A stretch of DNA of 36,753 bases, from the NCBI GenBank assembly GCA_028284485.1, contig JANQRQ010000144.1, positions 1 through 36,753 on the forward strand. The letters run 5' to 3'. Source of the DNA: Planctomycetaceae bacterium. Its GTDB lineage: Bacteria; Planctomycetota; Planctomycetia; Planctomycetales; Planctomycetaceae. The notes below the pieces were generated by a model, which saw only the letters and a program-made list of their open reading frames with translations, was not told the origin of the DNA and ran no database searches. Numbering within the stretch: position 1 is the stretch's first letter; each line of letters opens with the position of its first letter. The position numbers were made by a program, and so were the translations under genes. Below, piece by piece: positions 1 through 8,952 of this stretch.

Positions 1-1614
1 TGGCGCTGCTATGCCGTACCCGGCAAAGACAACCGGCGCCGAAGCAACTTCTCCCGTTTTCGAAAAAGAGAGCGGCCGCCAATTCTCATTGATCTTGTAT
101 TGCGCTTCGCCGGAGGCCAGTTGATTGTCTTTCCCTAACGCTACCCCAGATGTGAACTCGAATTCCTGATACCACGAACCATCGTCGCCGGCAGGAACGA
201 GCCCTAACCCCTCGAAATAGGCAGCAACATACTCGGTTGCCAACTTCTCACCGGCCGTTCCTGTGAGGCGGCCACCCAATTCGGGGCGACAGAGAAACTC
301 GACATGCCTGACGATATCCGCCGGTGCGAAATCTGGCCGATTGTTGCTCGAAGACTCTGTTGCCGCCTCTCGGGCCGCAACCGTCGCCCCACCTTGTTCC
401 GGTTCGATTGAGTCCGTTGCCGATTTCCGACTTATACGGAGCAACTCGCGGGCCCGCTCGTGGTCCCAGTTCGCCACAAAGATCTGCGACTGCTCGGACG
501 CGGTTCGATTGGTCGTCCACGCGACGCGCTTGCCGTCCGGCATAAAGACCGGCAAGCCGTCAAACCCGGGAGTGTAAGTCACACGCACCGGCTTCGACCC
601 CGCCTTCGCATCGATCAGGTACAGTTCGAAGTTAGCGAATCCGTGCAAATTCGTCGTAAAAATCAAGTACTCGCCTGAGGGATGGTAATAGGGCGCCCAA
701 GACATCGCCTCCAGGTTTGTTAGACGAGTCTGATCGGACCCGTCGATATTCATTGTCATAATCTCGGCCGTCGCACCGTTTTCGGAAAAGCGTCTCCAGC
801 AGATTCGCTTCCCGTCCGGTGAAAAGAACGGGCCGCCATCGTATCCCGGCGCCGTCGTTAGCCGTCGAACATCCGAACCGTCGGCACGCATGATGAAAAT
901 GTCCATCATCGAAGCAGGGTCGATTTCGAAATTCGTGCGCTCTCGGTCGGTCAACAATTCCGAATAGGCCCGCCGGTTCGAGGCAAATGCCACCCACTGG
1001 CCGTCAGGAGACCAGGAGCCCTCCGCATCGTAGCCCCGAGTGTTCGTTAAGTTGGTGTATTGACCGCTGTCGACATCGAATTCATAAATGTCGAAATGTT
1101 CGTCGTAGTCCCACGAATAGCGACGTTCCTTGCCGCTGGCCCGCATCTCGAGTTCTTCGGTCTGCTTCTTTTTCGCCTGCCGATCCTCGTGCGTCGATGC
1201 GAACAGCACGCGATCGCCATCCGGATGAATCCAGGCACAAGTCGTCTTACCATGACCAGGCGAGACTTGAGAAACATCGCCGGTTTCCAAATCCATCAAA
1301 TAAATCTGAAAGAAGGGATTACCCGCCTCGCGTTCGCTTTGGAACACCATCTTCCGGCCGTCGCGGCTGAAGTAACCCTCGCCGGCCCGACGCCCTTCGA
1401 AAGTCAACTGCCGCACGTTCGTCAGCAATTCCGCCTCGCGGGCCGGGTCAGCTTCCGCGGAATCGTCAACCGCTTCCGCATGGGCAGACTTTTCATCGTT
1501 CGCTACTGCCGGCTGCAGTGGAGCCACAATCAGAACGGCAAGGACGACTGACATAAAGCACGCAACGAGTCGAGAGCGTTGCCATGCACAATTTGTGTTC
1601 CACAGTTTCGTCAT
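1..1614 (-). CDS. PD40 beta-propeller / M28-type peptidase, exported (3' end outside window)
   Basis: The reverse strand is open from ATG 1614 to the left edge, giving 538 codons without a stop; the C-terminus is outside. A hydrophobic stretch at about residues 15-38 ending in PAVAN looks like a signal peptide. Next come repeated TolB/PD40-type blades: GYFSRDGRKMVFQSER, then GSWSPDGQWVAFASNR, PFFSPDGKRICWRRF and PVFMPDGKRVAWTTNR. From about residue 420 the protein changes to ADIVRHVEFLCRPELGGRLT, GEKLATEYVAAYFEGLGL and, at the edge, PVVFAGYGI. This is the usual start of an M28 zinc aminopeptidase followed by a PA-type insert. I infer a periplasmic peptidase whose propeller may gate or bind peptides. 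The zinc ligands would lie beyond the window, so activity cannot be judged. The gene is divergent from the next one. Confidence 0.85.
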   Translation of the reverse strand, partial: MTKLWNTNCAWQRSRLVACFMSVVLAVLIVAPLQPAVANDEKSAHAEAVDDSAEADPAREAELLTNVRQLTFEGRRAGEGYFSRDGRKMVFQSEREAGNPFFQIYLMDLETGDVSQVSPGHGKTTCAWIHPDGDRVLFASTHEDRQAKKKQTEELEMRASGKERRYSWDYDEHFDIYEFDVDSGQYTNLTNTRGYDAEGSWSPDGQWVAFASNRRAYSELLTDRERTNFEIDPASMMDIFIMRADGSDVRRLTTAPGYDGGPFFSPDGKRICWRRFSENGATAEIMTMNIDGSDQTRLTNLEAMSWAPYYHPSGEYLIFTTNLHGFANFELYLIDAKAGSKPVRVTYTPGFDGLPVFMPDGKRVAWTTNRTASEQSQIFVANWDHERARELLRISRKSATDSIEPEQGGATVAAREAATESSSNNRPDFAPADIVRHVEFLCRPELGGRLTGTAGEKLATEYVAAYFEGLGLVPAGDDGSWYQEFEFTSGVALGKDNQLASGEAQYKINENWRPLSFSKTGEVASAPVVFAGYGIAAP

Positions 1615-2082
1615 ACGAGTCATCCAATATGTTCAATCATTTCGCCGTTAATGTCCGATCGTTTTCAACGGCCATCATAGCGAATCAGCGAATAGTAATC
1701 CCAGAGTATGCAAACTTCCCGCCCCGGCATCCTACCAGGCATTCTCGGTCATTCAGCACCAATGCCACACCGACGTGGCCAACATCATTCGGCCCTGTGA
1801 GTGAGCGTCGAGGCAACCGCATAGCCGCCGCCCTCATCCCGCGAAATGGCGGTTACGCCAATCATCCCGGTCCTATCACTTATACGCCTCGCGAATCGCC
1901 CCCGTTTGGCTGACGAATAGCACGGTTTTTTGCCCGATATTCCCCGACGAAGGTCTTGCGATGACCCAAGACCGCGATTTAGGATAAATAGAAGCAGGGA
2001 GTTATGCGCAAAATGCGTTGCGACTCCCGTATGCACACAAATTTGGATGAATTCGGTCCCTCGAGACCGCGAAAGGTCCACC
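1615..2082. other. Divergent intergenic region, no gene seen
   Basis: This 468-bp gap separates the divergent propeller/peptidase gene and the acidic-tail membrane protein gene, so both promoters should lie here. Open frames on either strand have low-complexity, Arg/Ser-rich translations typical of non-coding shadow. I found no convincing promoter, operator, hairpin or RNA gene. Confidence 0.5.
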
Positions 2083-2505
2083 GTGAGTAACAAACTGAGC
2101 CTGACCTTAACATCACTCATCGCCGCTATCCCTGCCGCCGTGCTTGCTATCATGGTCGTGTGGAAACTCGCACGGACCCACGGCTTCGAAGGCGGCATGA
2201 TCTTTAACATCCTTTCAGTCGCTGTCCTCGCCATGTCGGCCGCCGTCGCCGTCAGCCCGGCTTTTATCTTCCTCGCCAAGAGTGCCACCGATGAAGAAGA
2301 GGCTGAGACCGACAGCGAGGAAGAGGGTGGGTTTGAACTCGTCGACGAAGCCGACGACGAAGTCGATCAGCCGGAAGACGAAACCGAGGAAGACTTCCCG
2401 CAGGAAGAAATGGTCATGCCGGACGACGATGACGCCGCCCTCGGCGAATCGGTCGACGACGATTTCGACTTCGATGATTTCATCGACGAAGAGGAAGACC
2501 GCTAA
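2083..2505 (+). CDS. Small two-helix membrane protein with very acidic C-terminal tail
   Basis: A 140-residue protein of unknown function. I place the start at GTG 2083 because a purine-rich GAAAGG lies six bases upstream; upstream in-frame codons translate to unlike, Arg/Cys-rich sequence. Two hydrophobic segments (about residues 8-28 and 39-65) are followed by a 73-residue tail from residue 68 holding 40 Asp/Glu, a single Arg (the last residue) and no Lys. The tail ends in DDDFDFDDFIDEEEDR. If both helices span the membrane, the tail and N-terminus are on the same side. The tail could bind cations or basic proteins, but that is speculation. The gene converges on the ABC permease with 17 bp between stops. 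An ATG at 2047 is the alternative start. Confidence 0.75.
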   Translation: MSNKLSLTLTSLIAAIPAAVLAIMVVWKLARTHGFEGGMIFNILSVAVLAMSAAVAVSPAFIFLAKSATDEEEAETDSEEEGGFELVDEADDEVDQPEDETEEDFPQEEMVMPDDDDAALGESVDDDFDFDDFIDEEEDR

Positions 2506-2522
2506 ACGGCGTTCGACTCACC

Positions 2523-3332
2523 CTAGCTACTCGCACTACGGTAGCTGCGTAGCGACCAAAAGAAGACGGCCCGCGATAGCATCAATCCCGTGATGGCCGC
2601 CACCGGTGCAATCAGCAAGAGCCCGGGTTCGAGCGCCTTGTCCAACAACTGCCGCGCCGGCACAGTCACTACGAGCAGAATTGGTACGATGTAAGAGAAG
2701 GCGAAGCGCAACACATCGCCGGCCGGCGACCCGCCATAAATGCTCTGCGGGTATCGGGCAAAAATTGTGATGTAAAACCAAAAATCGTACAGGCCCTGAT
2801 TCCGGCCGAACCAGATACTGGTGCTCGCCAGCGCAATCATCAAGCTATAGAAAAAGGCGACACCCACTGCCAAATACATCACATACACCACGGCCTGGAC
2901 GGCGCTAAAGGAATGGCCGACACTCGCTAGCGAATAGGTCAACAGCGCTCCTGCCAGCAACACCTGATTGAGCATCGCCAGGTCCATCTTTTCGAATGAC
3001 ACCAAAAACTGGGTGTCGATCGGCTTGAGCAGCGCAAAATCGAGGTTCCCGGTCCGAATCAGTTCGCTGAAGTTGGCACAGTTCGGCATGAAGAACGTTT
3101 CCACAATGGCGTTGATCAACATCCCCGTTGCCATAAATGTGAAATACTCTTCGCGCGACCAATCCTGAATCGAACTGACGTTGCGATAAATGATCTCAAA
3201 TAGCGTCAACTGGGCGACAAACCAAAAGGCTCGCGTCAGCAACGTGATGATAAAGTTGCTGCGGAAGGTCATTTCGCGCACCAGCGAGTTTCGGAAGAAT
3301 GTCACCCAAACTCGCCAGTAATTCGGACGCAT
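2523..3332 (-). CDS. ABC-2 type transporter permease (no ATPase nearby)
   Basis: A 269-residue integral membrane protein starting [20 protein letters not shown], a pattern typical of the ABC-2 permease family found in ABC exporters (the type often encoded as paired permeases beside an ATPase). About six hydrophobic segments are visible, including [20 protein letters not shown] near residues 28-48 and a C-terminal pair at about 215-258. The loop with [16 protein letters not shown] resembles the cytoplasmic loop of this family. It lies 56 bp downstream of purM on the same strand, so it may be cotranscribed. Neither a nucleotide-binding subunit nor the usual second permease is present in the window; the substrate is unknown. 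Confidence 0.85.
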   Translation of the reverse strand: MRPNYWRVWVTFFRNSLVREMTFRSNFIITLLTRAFWFVAQLTLFEIIYRNVSSIQDWSREEYFTFMATGMLINAIVETFFMPNCANFSELIRTGNLDFALLKPIDTQFLVSFEKMDLAMLNQVLLAGALLTYSLASVGHSFSAVQAVVYVMYLAVGVAFFYSLMIALASTSIWFGRNQGLYDFWFYITIFARYPQSIYGGSPAGDVLRFAFSYIVPILLVVTVPARQLLDKALEPGLLLIAPVAAITGLMLSRAVFFWSLRSYRSASS

Positions 3333-3388
3333 GAAAAATCAATCCAGACCGGGTGTTTTCAGCCTATGCAAGAATCGCAATCACAACC

Positions 3389-4456
3389 TTAACCGGCGTA
3401 ATCAACACCGGCCTCTCCGGAATCGACACTACCGATCGACCAAGCTGAGATGTCGGTCGGTTGCAACTGCTCCAGGATTCGCTGAGCCGACGCCGGCCGA
3501 GCCACGACCACCATCCCGATCCCCATATTGAAGACTCGAAACATTTCATCGCGGGAGATATCCCCCAACGTATCGATCCACTGAAACTCCGCAGGAACCG
3601 ACCAGCTTCGACGATCGATTGACGCCCGGCACCCCTCGGGGAGAATTCGCACGACGTTTTCGGCAATGCCGCCTCCGGTAATGTGCGCCAAACCGGCAAT
3701 CGGCGATAAATCGCTGTTGGCCAAGTCATCACGAATCGATGCGATGGTCGACGCGTAAATCTGAGTCGGTTCCAAAAGCGTCGCACCAACCGTCTTTCCT
3801 GTTTCGGCAACCTGATCGTCAACCGTCAGCCCAGCGTGTTCGAATACGACTTTCCGCAACAAGCTGTAGCCGTTCGAATGGAATCCGCTCGACGCAATTC
3901 CAACGATCTCGTCGCCGGGTTGAATAGCCGACCCGTCAATCAGTTCGTTCCGCTCAACGACTCCTACACAAAACCCGGCCAGGTCGAACGCATCGGCGTC
4001 GTACACATCGGGCATGATGGCCGTCTCGCCTCCCAACAGGGCCATATTCGCGTGCCGGCAGCCTGTTGTGACTCCCTGTACCAGCTTTTCAACGAGAACG
4101 GGGTTATCCTTCCCCAAAGCGAGATAGTCGAGGAAGAATAATGGTTCGGCCCCCAGGCACAGGCAATCGTTGACACACATGCCCACCAGGTCGATCCCAA
4201 TCGTTTCGAAAACTCCCGCCGCGTGAGCGACCTTGATTTTCGTACCGACCCCATCCGTCCCCGAAACCAAAACCGGATCTTGGTACCGGCGGGCTGATTC
4301 CCCTTCACCAAACAAACGGAACAGTCCGGCGAATCCGCCGGCTAAGTCCATGACGCGCGGTGTGTGCGTCTGCCGCATCAAACCGGGTAGTCGTTCCATC
4401 GCCTGGGCATACAAGTCCAGATCAACGCCGGCATCTTTGTACGAAAGTGGTGACAT
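3389..4456 (-). CDS. purM: Phosphoribosylformylglycinamidine cyclo-ligase (AIR synthetase)
   Basis: PurM converts formylglycinamidine ribonucleotide to aminoimidazole ribonucleotide with ATP, the fifth step of purine synthesis. The 355 residues match the usual length. Family signatures are clear: SYKDAGVDLD at 5-14, the nucleotide-binding GTDGVGTK at 66-73, GIDLVGMCVND near 87-97, GGETA at 142-146, SSGFHSNGYSL and the late THITGGGI-like segment (AHITGGGIAENVVRILP). No key segment is missing. The start ATG 4456 has a GAGGGA about 11 bases upstream. It lies 248 bp downstream of mcsB on the same strand, so it probably has its own promoter. Confidence 0.97.
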   Translation of the reverse strand: MSPLSYKDAGVDLDLYAQAMERLPGLMRQTHTPRVMDLAGGFAGLFRLFGEGESARRYQDPVLVSGTDGVGTKIKVAHAAGVFETIGIDLVGMCVNDCLCLGAEPLFFLDYLALGKDNPVLVEKLVQGVTTGCRHANMALLGGETAIMPDVYDADAFDLAGFCVGVVERNELIDGSAIQPGDEIVGIASSGFHSNGYSLLRKVVFEHAGLTVDDQVAETGKTVGATLLEPTQIYASTIASIRDDLANSDLSPIAGLAHITGGGIAENVVRILPEGCRASIDRRSWSVPAEFQWIDTLGDISRDEMFRVFNMGIGMVVVARPASAQRILEQLQPTDISAWSIGSVDSGEAGVDYAG

Positions 4457-4704
4457 ATTCGAAGCATTCCCTCAATTCGATGACTCTGTCGTTCCGTCGT
4501 CACTGGAGTGAAAAGGAGTCGGCTTGGTCAAAGGGCTCTGCGTGAAATCTGCCAATACTCGGTGGATTGAGACATCGCAGGCCGCCATGAACGCACGTCA
4601 TTTTAGAGCATCGATGGCCTTTGGTCATTACAGCCAAACCAATCCCAGCGAGAATGAACCAAGATTCTCGGTTCGGCCGAGTCGAGGAACTAGCCGACGC
4701 AGGC

Positions 4705-5772
4705 TCAATTTCGCTCGGTATCGCGGTTCGACAGCCGTTGCCGCAGGAACGTCGCACGGGCGATATTACGATCGGCCGACTCAAGATGCTCGTGGCGCAA
4801 CTTTTGTAGATGAGCCGGCTGAGTATGGATAAACAACTCGTTGACCGTCGGTATCTCCAAGTCGTCAATCAAGCCAAGATTAATGCCCATCCGCACGCTC
4901 GAGAGCAAATGCATCGTTTCTTCGGAACTGATCGTTTGGGCATTCTGCAAAATGCCATACGCCCGCGAGATTTGATCATGCAGGCTCTGTCGGTTTTCTT
5001 CGACCAAAGCATTTCGCACGCGACGTTCGTAGGAAACAATATTCGGAACGACGTCTTTGAGCGTGGCGATCAGCTTCTCTTCGCTTTTGCCGAGTGTCAC
5101 TTGATTGGAGATCTGGTAGAAGTCGCCCATCGCCTGACTGCGCTCGCCGTACAAGCCCCGAACGGCCAGGCTAATTTTTTGCAGCGCCTGAAAGACCTTT
5201 TGAATCTCCTTCGTCAAGACCAGGGCCGGCAGATGCAGCATCACACTCACGCGAATTCCGGTTCCCACGTTGGTCGGGCAAGCGGTTAAATACCCCAGCC
5301 GTTCGCTAAACGCGTAGGTGACTTCCTGCTCTAAACTATCGTCGATCCGATTGATTTCTTCCCAACATTCGTCGAGTGCCAACCCGCTTCGCAAGACTTG
5401 GATACGCAGATGATCTTCCTCATTGATCATCAAACTGACGTTTTCTCCCTCGCTGATTCCGACCCCGCGAGAACCGTGGCTTTCGGCATGCTCTGGACTG
5501 ATCAACTGGCGCTCGACCAGAAACTGCCGGTCCAAGCTTTCCAAGGTATTGACGTTGACGTAGTTCAAGCGAGACCCGAGATTCAGCCCTTCGACTTTGC
5601 TACGCAACAGCGATTCCAACTCTGACTTGACGGAATCGTCCGCTCGGCTGAGGAATGGAAATTGGGCTAGATTTCGCGCGAGACGCACACGGCTGGAGAC
5701 GACGATATCGGCGTCCGGGCCAGTTCCCCGTAGCCATTCGCCGCTAGTCCCCGTTAGGGCGTCGAAATCCAC
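4705..5772 (-). CDS. mcsB: Protein arginine kinase McsB
   Basis: McsB phosphorylates arginine side chains in proteins; in Firmicutes this marks proteins for ClpCP and inactivates the repressor CtsR. The 355 residues match the phosphagen-kinase-like family. Visible hallmarks are SSRVRLARN at 26-34, the NEEDH loop at 117-121 and the active-site segment ACPTNVGTGIRVSVMLHLPAL with Cys165. The C-terminal phosphoarginine-sensing motif, RDxxRA in Bacillus, reads RNIARA here (335-340), so the Asp is Asn. The start is GTG 5772, with AGGAGG about 10-15 bases upstream. The mcsA gene lies 100 bp upstream on the same strand. No ctsR, clpC or arginine phosphatase gene is adjacent. Confidence 0.95.
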   Translation of the reverse strand: MDFDALTGTSGEWLRGTGPDADIVVSSRVRLARNLAQFPFLSRADDSVKSELESLLRSKVEGLNLGSRLNYVNVNTLESLDRQFLVERQLISPEHAESHGSRGVGISEGENVSLMINEEDHLRIQVLRSGLALDECWEEINRIDDSLEQEVTYAFSERLGYLTACPTNVGTGIRVSVMLHLPALVLTKEIQKVFQALQKISLAVRGLYGERSQAMGDFYQISNQVTLGKSEEKLIATLKDVVPNIVSYERRVRNALVEENRQSLHDQISRAYGILQNAQTISSEETMHLLSSVRMGINLGLIDDLEIPTVNELFIHTQPAHLQKLRHEHLESADRNIARATFLRQRLSNRDTERN

Positions 5773-5872
5773 CTCTGTACTCCTCCTGCCTCTTCTCGAT
5801 AACCGGATCGGCTTTCCGGCTCCCTTAGTGCTTTCATTCTTGGATCGGTCAGCGAAATCTTCAGCCGGACGT

Positions 5873-6391
5873 TTATTCGGTCTCCGATCCTTCGATCCCT
5901 TGCTCCAATTCCTGAATTTCGTCTCTCAGGCGAGCCGCATCTTCGTAGTCTTCCTGCCCAACTGCGTTTCGCAGTTCATTGCGCAATTTGATGAGACGAT
6001 ACTGCCGCTGGCTGGCATCCGGGGCCCGCTTCGGAAACTTTCCGCAATGTTGAGTATCGCCGTGGATGTTCTCCAACAAGGGAATCAATTCGGCCTCAAA
6101 CGCAATATAGTCGTGAGGGCAGCCCAATCGCCCCTGGCTGCGGAATTCGCGAAATGAAATTCCACAATTCTGACAGACGACTTGATCCAGTTGCTCAAGC
6201 TCGTCGGGATCTTCCGTACCTTTCAGCGCAAACGGCTCGGATTCTTCCGCCGACTGTGGAAGTTCGCTACCGGCGTTATTCAGATACTCGTGCGCACAGG
6301 TTTCACACAAATGTAATTCGTGCGCGACACCCTCTCGAATGTCCGTAATATGTAATGTGGCCGGCTTCGAACAACGTCGGCACTTTTTCAT
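5873..6391 (-). CDS. mcsA: McsA-like zinc-finger / UVR-motif activator of McsB
   Basis: A 172-residue protein with the McsA (YacH) layout. The first zinc site is formed by C4-x2-C7 and C29-x2-C32. The second has C73-x2-C76 and C91, but where Firmicute McsA usually has another CxxC this protein reads CPHD, so the fourth ligand may be His93, Asp94 or Cys116. A UVR-type coiled helical hairpin (about 133-166, KLRNELRNAVGQEDYEDAAR) is next to the C-terminus. In known systems McsA binds and stimulates McsB, and the downstream mcsB makes that role likely. I infer a two-gene operon with the promoter in the gap above 6391. An unrelated UVR zinc protein is unlikely given the pairing. Confidence 0.92.
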   Translation of the reverse strand: MKKCRRCSKPATLHITDIREGVAHELHLCETCAHEYLNNAGSELPQSAEESEPFALKGTEDPDELEQLDQVVCQNCGISFREFRSQGRLGCPHDYIAFEAELIPLLENIHGDTQHCGKFPKRAPDASQRQYRLIKLRNELRNAVGQEDYEDAARLRDEIQELEQGIEGSETE

Positions 6392-6746
6392 AACACCGAA
6401 CTCGCTTCAAACCGGGCTGGTCAGTAAAAACAACATCGATTTCAATCTTACGAGCCCGTCATAGGTCAAGGCAGCATAATTCTAACCCGCGTTAAAACAG
6501 AGTCAAGCGAGGTCGCCGTTGTCGTTGCGACGTAAACCAAAGCCGCTATTATGGATCTGACATGAGCCTCCCGCGGGAGGTCGGGTTATGCCGTAGAATT
6601 CGAAATTTCGATCATCCGACGCATCTTCCCCGGGCGGCAGATGCCGTCTATTGATGTTTCGATTACATTTTGTCAAACGTTGGCAGACCGCGACTCGCAG
6701 GCCGGCCCATCGGAAACTCGACTTATTTGAGAATCAATAACCAGCA
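6392..6746. other. Divergent mcsA/trpE intergenic region
   Basis: This 355-bp gap lies between divergent mcsA and trpE and must hold both promoters. It is AT-richer than the genes. The only distinct structure I see is the 14-bp perfect palindrome at 6567-6580. I found no tryptophan-rich leader peptide or obvious attenuator ahead of trpE. Confidence 0.5.
6567..6580. promoter_or_regulatory. 14-bp perfect palindrome upstream of trpE
   Basis: CCTCCCGCGGGAGG equals its own reverse complement. It lies about 165 bp ahead of trpE and 175 bp ahead of divergent mcsA. With no loop it fits a dimeric protein-binding site better than a hairpin, but a single copy is weak evidence. Confidence 0.25.
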
Positions 6747-8237
6747 ATGGCACATTTCCCCGACTTTCAGTCGTTCCGCAAACTGGCCAAGGACGCCAAC
6801 CTTGTTCCCGTCTACCGGCAACTTGTCAGCGATACGCTCTCTCCCGTCAGCGCCTATCGAAAGATTCAATCCGACCGATGTTCTTTTCTTTTCGAAAGCG
6901 TTGTCGGTGGCGAACGCATCGGCCGATATAGCTTCCTCGGTGTCGACCCGTTCCTTCAAATCGAAGCGTTTGGCAAGAGAGTCGTCATTAACGAGGGCAA
7001 GAAGATCTGGGAGATCGAATCGCAAGACCCGTTTCAGGATTTGGAAAAGCTGCTGAACCGCTACAAAGCGGTCCACTTCGCCCAATTGCCACGGTTTTGC
7101 GGCGGCGCCGTCGGTTACGCCGGATACGATGTCGTTCGATATTCCGAGAATCTTCCCAAGCCACCACTCGATGATCGCACGTTGCCCGATCTTTCCTTCG
7201 CATTTTACGATTTGATGGTCGTCTTCGACCACATCAACAAGACCGTACTGGTCGTCGCCCACGCGCGGACCAACGACGGCGAGCACCAAATCCATTACAA
7301 GAACGCCTGCCGTCGTGTCGACGAAATGTGCCGTCTGTTGCAATCGGGACCGACCGATTTGCAACTGACCGATATCGACATCGATGGGGAACCATCGCGC
7401 GACTGCAAATCGAATTTCACCCAACAACAATTTGAGCAAGCCGTCGAAACCTGCAAGGAATACATTCGGGCCGGCGACATCTTTCAGGTCGTCATCAGCC
7501 AACGGCTCCAGTTGGAAACGCTGGCCCGCCCGCTGGACATCTACCGTGCGCTCCGCGTCGTCAATCCCAGCCCGTTTATGTTCCTCTTAAAAACCAAATC
7601 GGTCGACCTTGTGGGGAGTTCCCCCGAAATCATGGTTCGCGTGGAAGATGGAAAGACGACCGTTCGTCCCTTGGCAGGAACGCGCAAGCGCGGCGCCACC
7701 GAAGAGGAAGATCGTCGCCTGGCAGAAGAGCTTCTGGCCGACCCCAAAGAGCGAGCCGAGCATGTCATGCTGGTCGATTTGGCCCGCAACGATGTCGGAC
7801 GTGTGGCCGAGTTTGGCAGCATTGAACTCAGCGACGTCATGGTGGTTGAGCGATACAGCCACGTGATGCACATCACTTCCAACGTCTCCGGGCAGTTGCC
7901 GGGCGATAAGTCGGCCCTTGATGCATTGAGGGCCGGGCTGCCTGCGGGAACAGTTTCCGGCGCACCGAAAGTGCGGGCGATGGAAATCATCGACGATCTC
8001 GAACCGCATCGCCGCGGCCCCTACGCCGGTGCAGTCGGATATATCGACTTCACGGGGAACATGGATACGTGCATCGCACTACGGACGCTGGTCATGCAAG
8101 GCCAGACGGCCTACGTACAAGCGGGCGCGGGAATTGTTGCGGACAGCGTTCCCGAAACCGAGTACCACGAAACTTTGAGCAAAGCCAAAGGTTTGCTCAA
8201 AGCAATCGAAGTCGCCGAGCAGCAATTAAGGCAGTGA
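6747..8237 (+). CDS. trpE: Anthranilate synthase component I
   Basis: TrpE makes anthranilate from chorismate with ammonia from the glutaminase subunit, the first committed step of tryptophan synthesis. The 496 residues are typical. The N-terminal regulatory motif [19 protein letters not shown] (47-65) includes the Glu-Ser region where tryptophan binds in the family (LLES). The chorismate-binding domain shows [70 protein letters not shown] and the final [18 protein letters not shown]. The anthranilate signature rather than salicylate or aminodeoxychorismate synthase is inferred from the overall match. No trpG follows; the glutaminase must be encoded elsewhere. The ribosome site is weak. Confidence 0.95.
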   Translation: MAHFPDFQSFRKLAKDANLVPVYRQLVSDTLSPVSAYRKIQSDRCSFLFESVVGGERIGRYSFLGVDPFLQIEAFGKRVVINEGKKIWEIESQDPFQDLEKLLNRYKAVHFAQLPRFCGGAVGYAGYDVVRYSENLPKPPLDDRTLPDLSFAFYDLMVVFDHINKTVLVVAHARTNDGEHQIHYKNACRRVDEMCRLLQSGPTDLQLTDIDIDGEPSRDCKSNFTQQQFEQAVETCKEYIRAGDIFQVVISQRLQLETLARPLDIYRALRVVNPSPFMFLLKTKSVDLVGSSPEIMVRVEDGKTTVRPLAGTRKRGATEEEDRRLAEELLADPKERAEHVMLVDLARNDVGRVAEFGSIELSDVMVVERYSHVMHITSNVSGQLPGDKSALDALRAGLPAGTVSGAPKVRAMEIIDDLEPHRRGPYAGAVGYIDFTGNMDTCIALRTLVMQGQTAYVQAGAGIVADSVPETEYHETLSKAKGLLKAIEVAEQQLRQ

Positions 8238-8284
8238 GCGGGGGCAAATCCTCGACAACTATTGATTGTCGGAGTTTCGCCATC

Positions 8285-8881
8285 ATGTCGACCAAAAATG
8301 CCATTCGACGGGTCTATTGGGACTTCGTCCCAAAACAACTTTCGAAACATTCCGTGGGCGAGGTCGGCAGCCTACTCACCATCTGGCCCGGACCATACAT
8401 TACAACTGACGCATGCCTATCGACCGCCGGATTCGACGATTTTGGAGAATCGGACGTGAATCTCAACGCAGACGTCTGGGACGCGGAATGGAAACAACTC
8501 GTCGAACTGACGCTGAACTATTTCACAACTTTCGGCACACCTCGCATGAGGCAAATTGTCGAAGTCGAGCAAGTTCAAGAAAGTACGTTTTTCGAGCGGA
8601 TTTTGGGTAGAAAACCGAAAACGGTTCCAGTCGAATTGACGCTGATCGAACAAGTAATTCTTGTGTCAGAAAGCGACTGGTTTCAAGACGCGATCGTCGA
8701 TTTTGGACGAGACTGTCCTGTTTCACTCAGCACATCAAATGGTCATCGGATATTATGGGTAGCGACAACGGACTCCAAGAGCTTCAACCATGAACGGTTA
8801 CTATCAACTGCCTCTCAGGGCCGACCGATTCACCGAATGGAACTCGCATGGGAGCACCTGATTGGCTCACCTGACGTCTGA
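8285..8881 (+). CDS. Hypothetical protein, 198 aa
   Basis: I do not recognise a family. The frame is open from 8069, but the upstream part overlaps trpE and reads as shadow sequence, so I place the start at ATG 8285, 47 bp after trpE, with a weak CGGAG upstream. The 198 residues are soluble, without signal peptide, membrane segment or cysteine clusters. Visible features are an acidic stretch near 50-65 and Trp residues scattered through (VYWDFVP near the N-terminus, VWDAEWKQLVEL). The predicted secondary structure seems mixed. The tight spacing suggests cotranscription with trpE, but no functional link is evident. It resembles the small immunity-like or accessory proteins planctomycete genomes carry singly, which is only an impression. 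Confidence 0.6.
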   Translation: MSTKNAIRRVYWDFVPKQLSKHSVGEVGSLLTIWPGPYITTDACLSTAGFDDFGESDVNLNADVWDAEWKQLVELTLNYFTTFGTPRMRQIVEVEQVQESTFFERILGRKPKTVPVELTLIEQVILVSESDWFQDAIVDFGRDCPVSLSTSNGHRILWVATTDSKSFNHERLLSTASQGRPIHRMELAWEHLIGSPDV

Positions 8882-8952
8882 TCACGGGTGGACGGTGTTC
8901 GTCAGGGCAATGTCATCCGGAATTACAATCATCCCATTGGACTTTCGGCATC

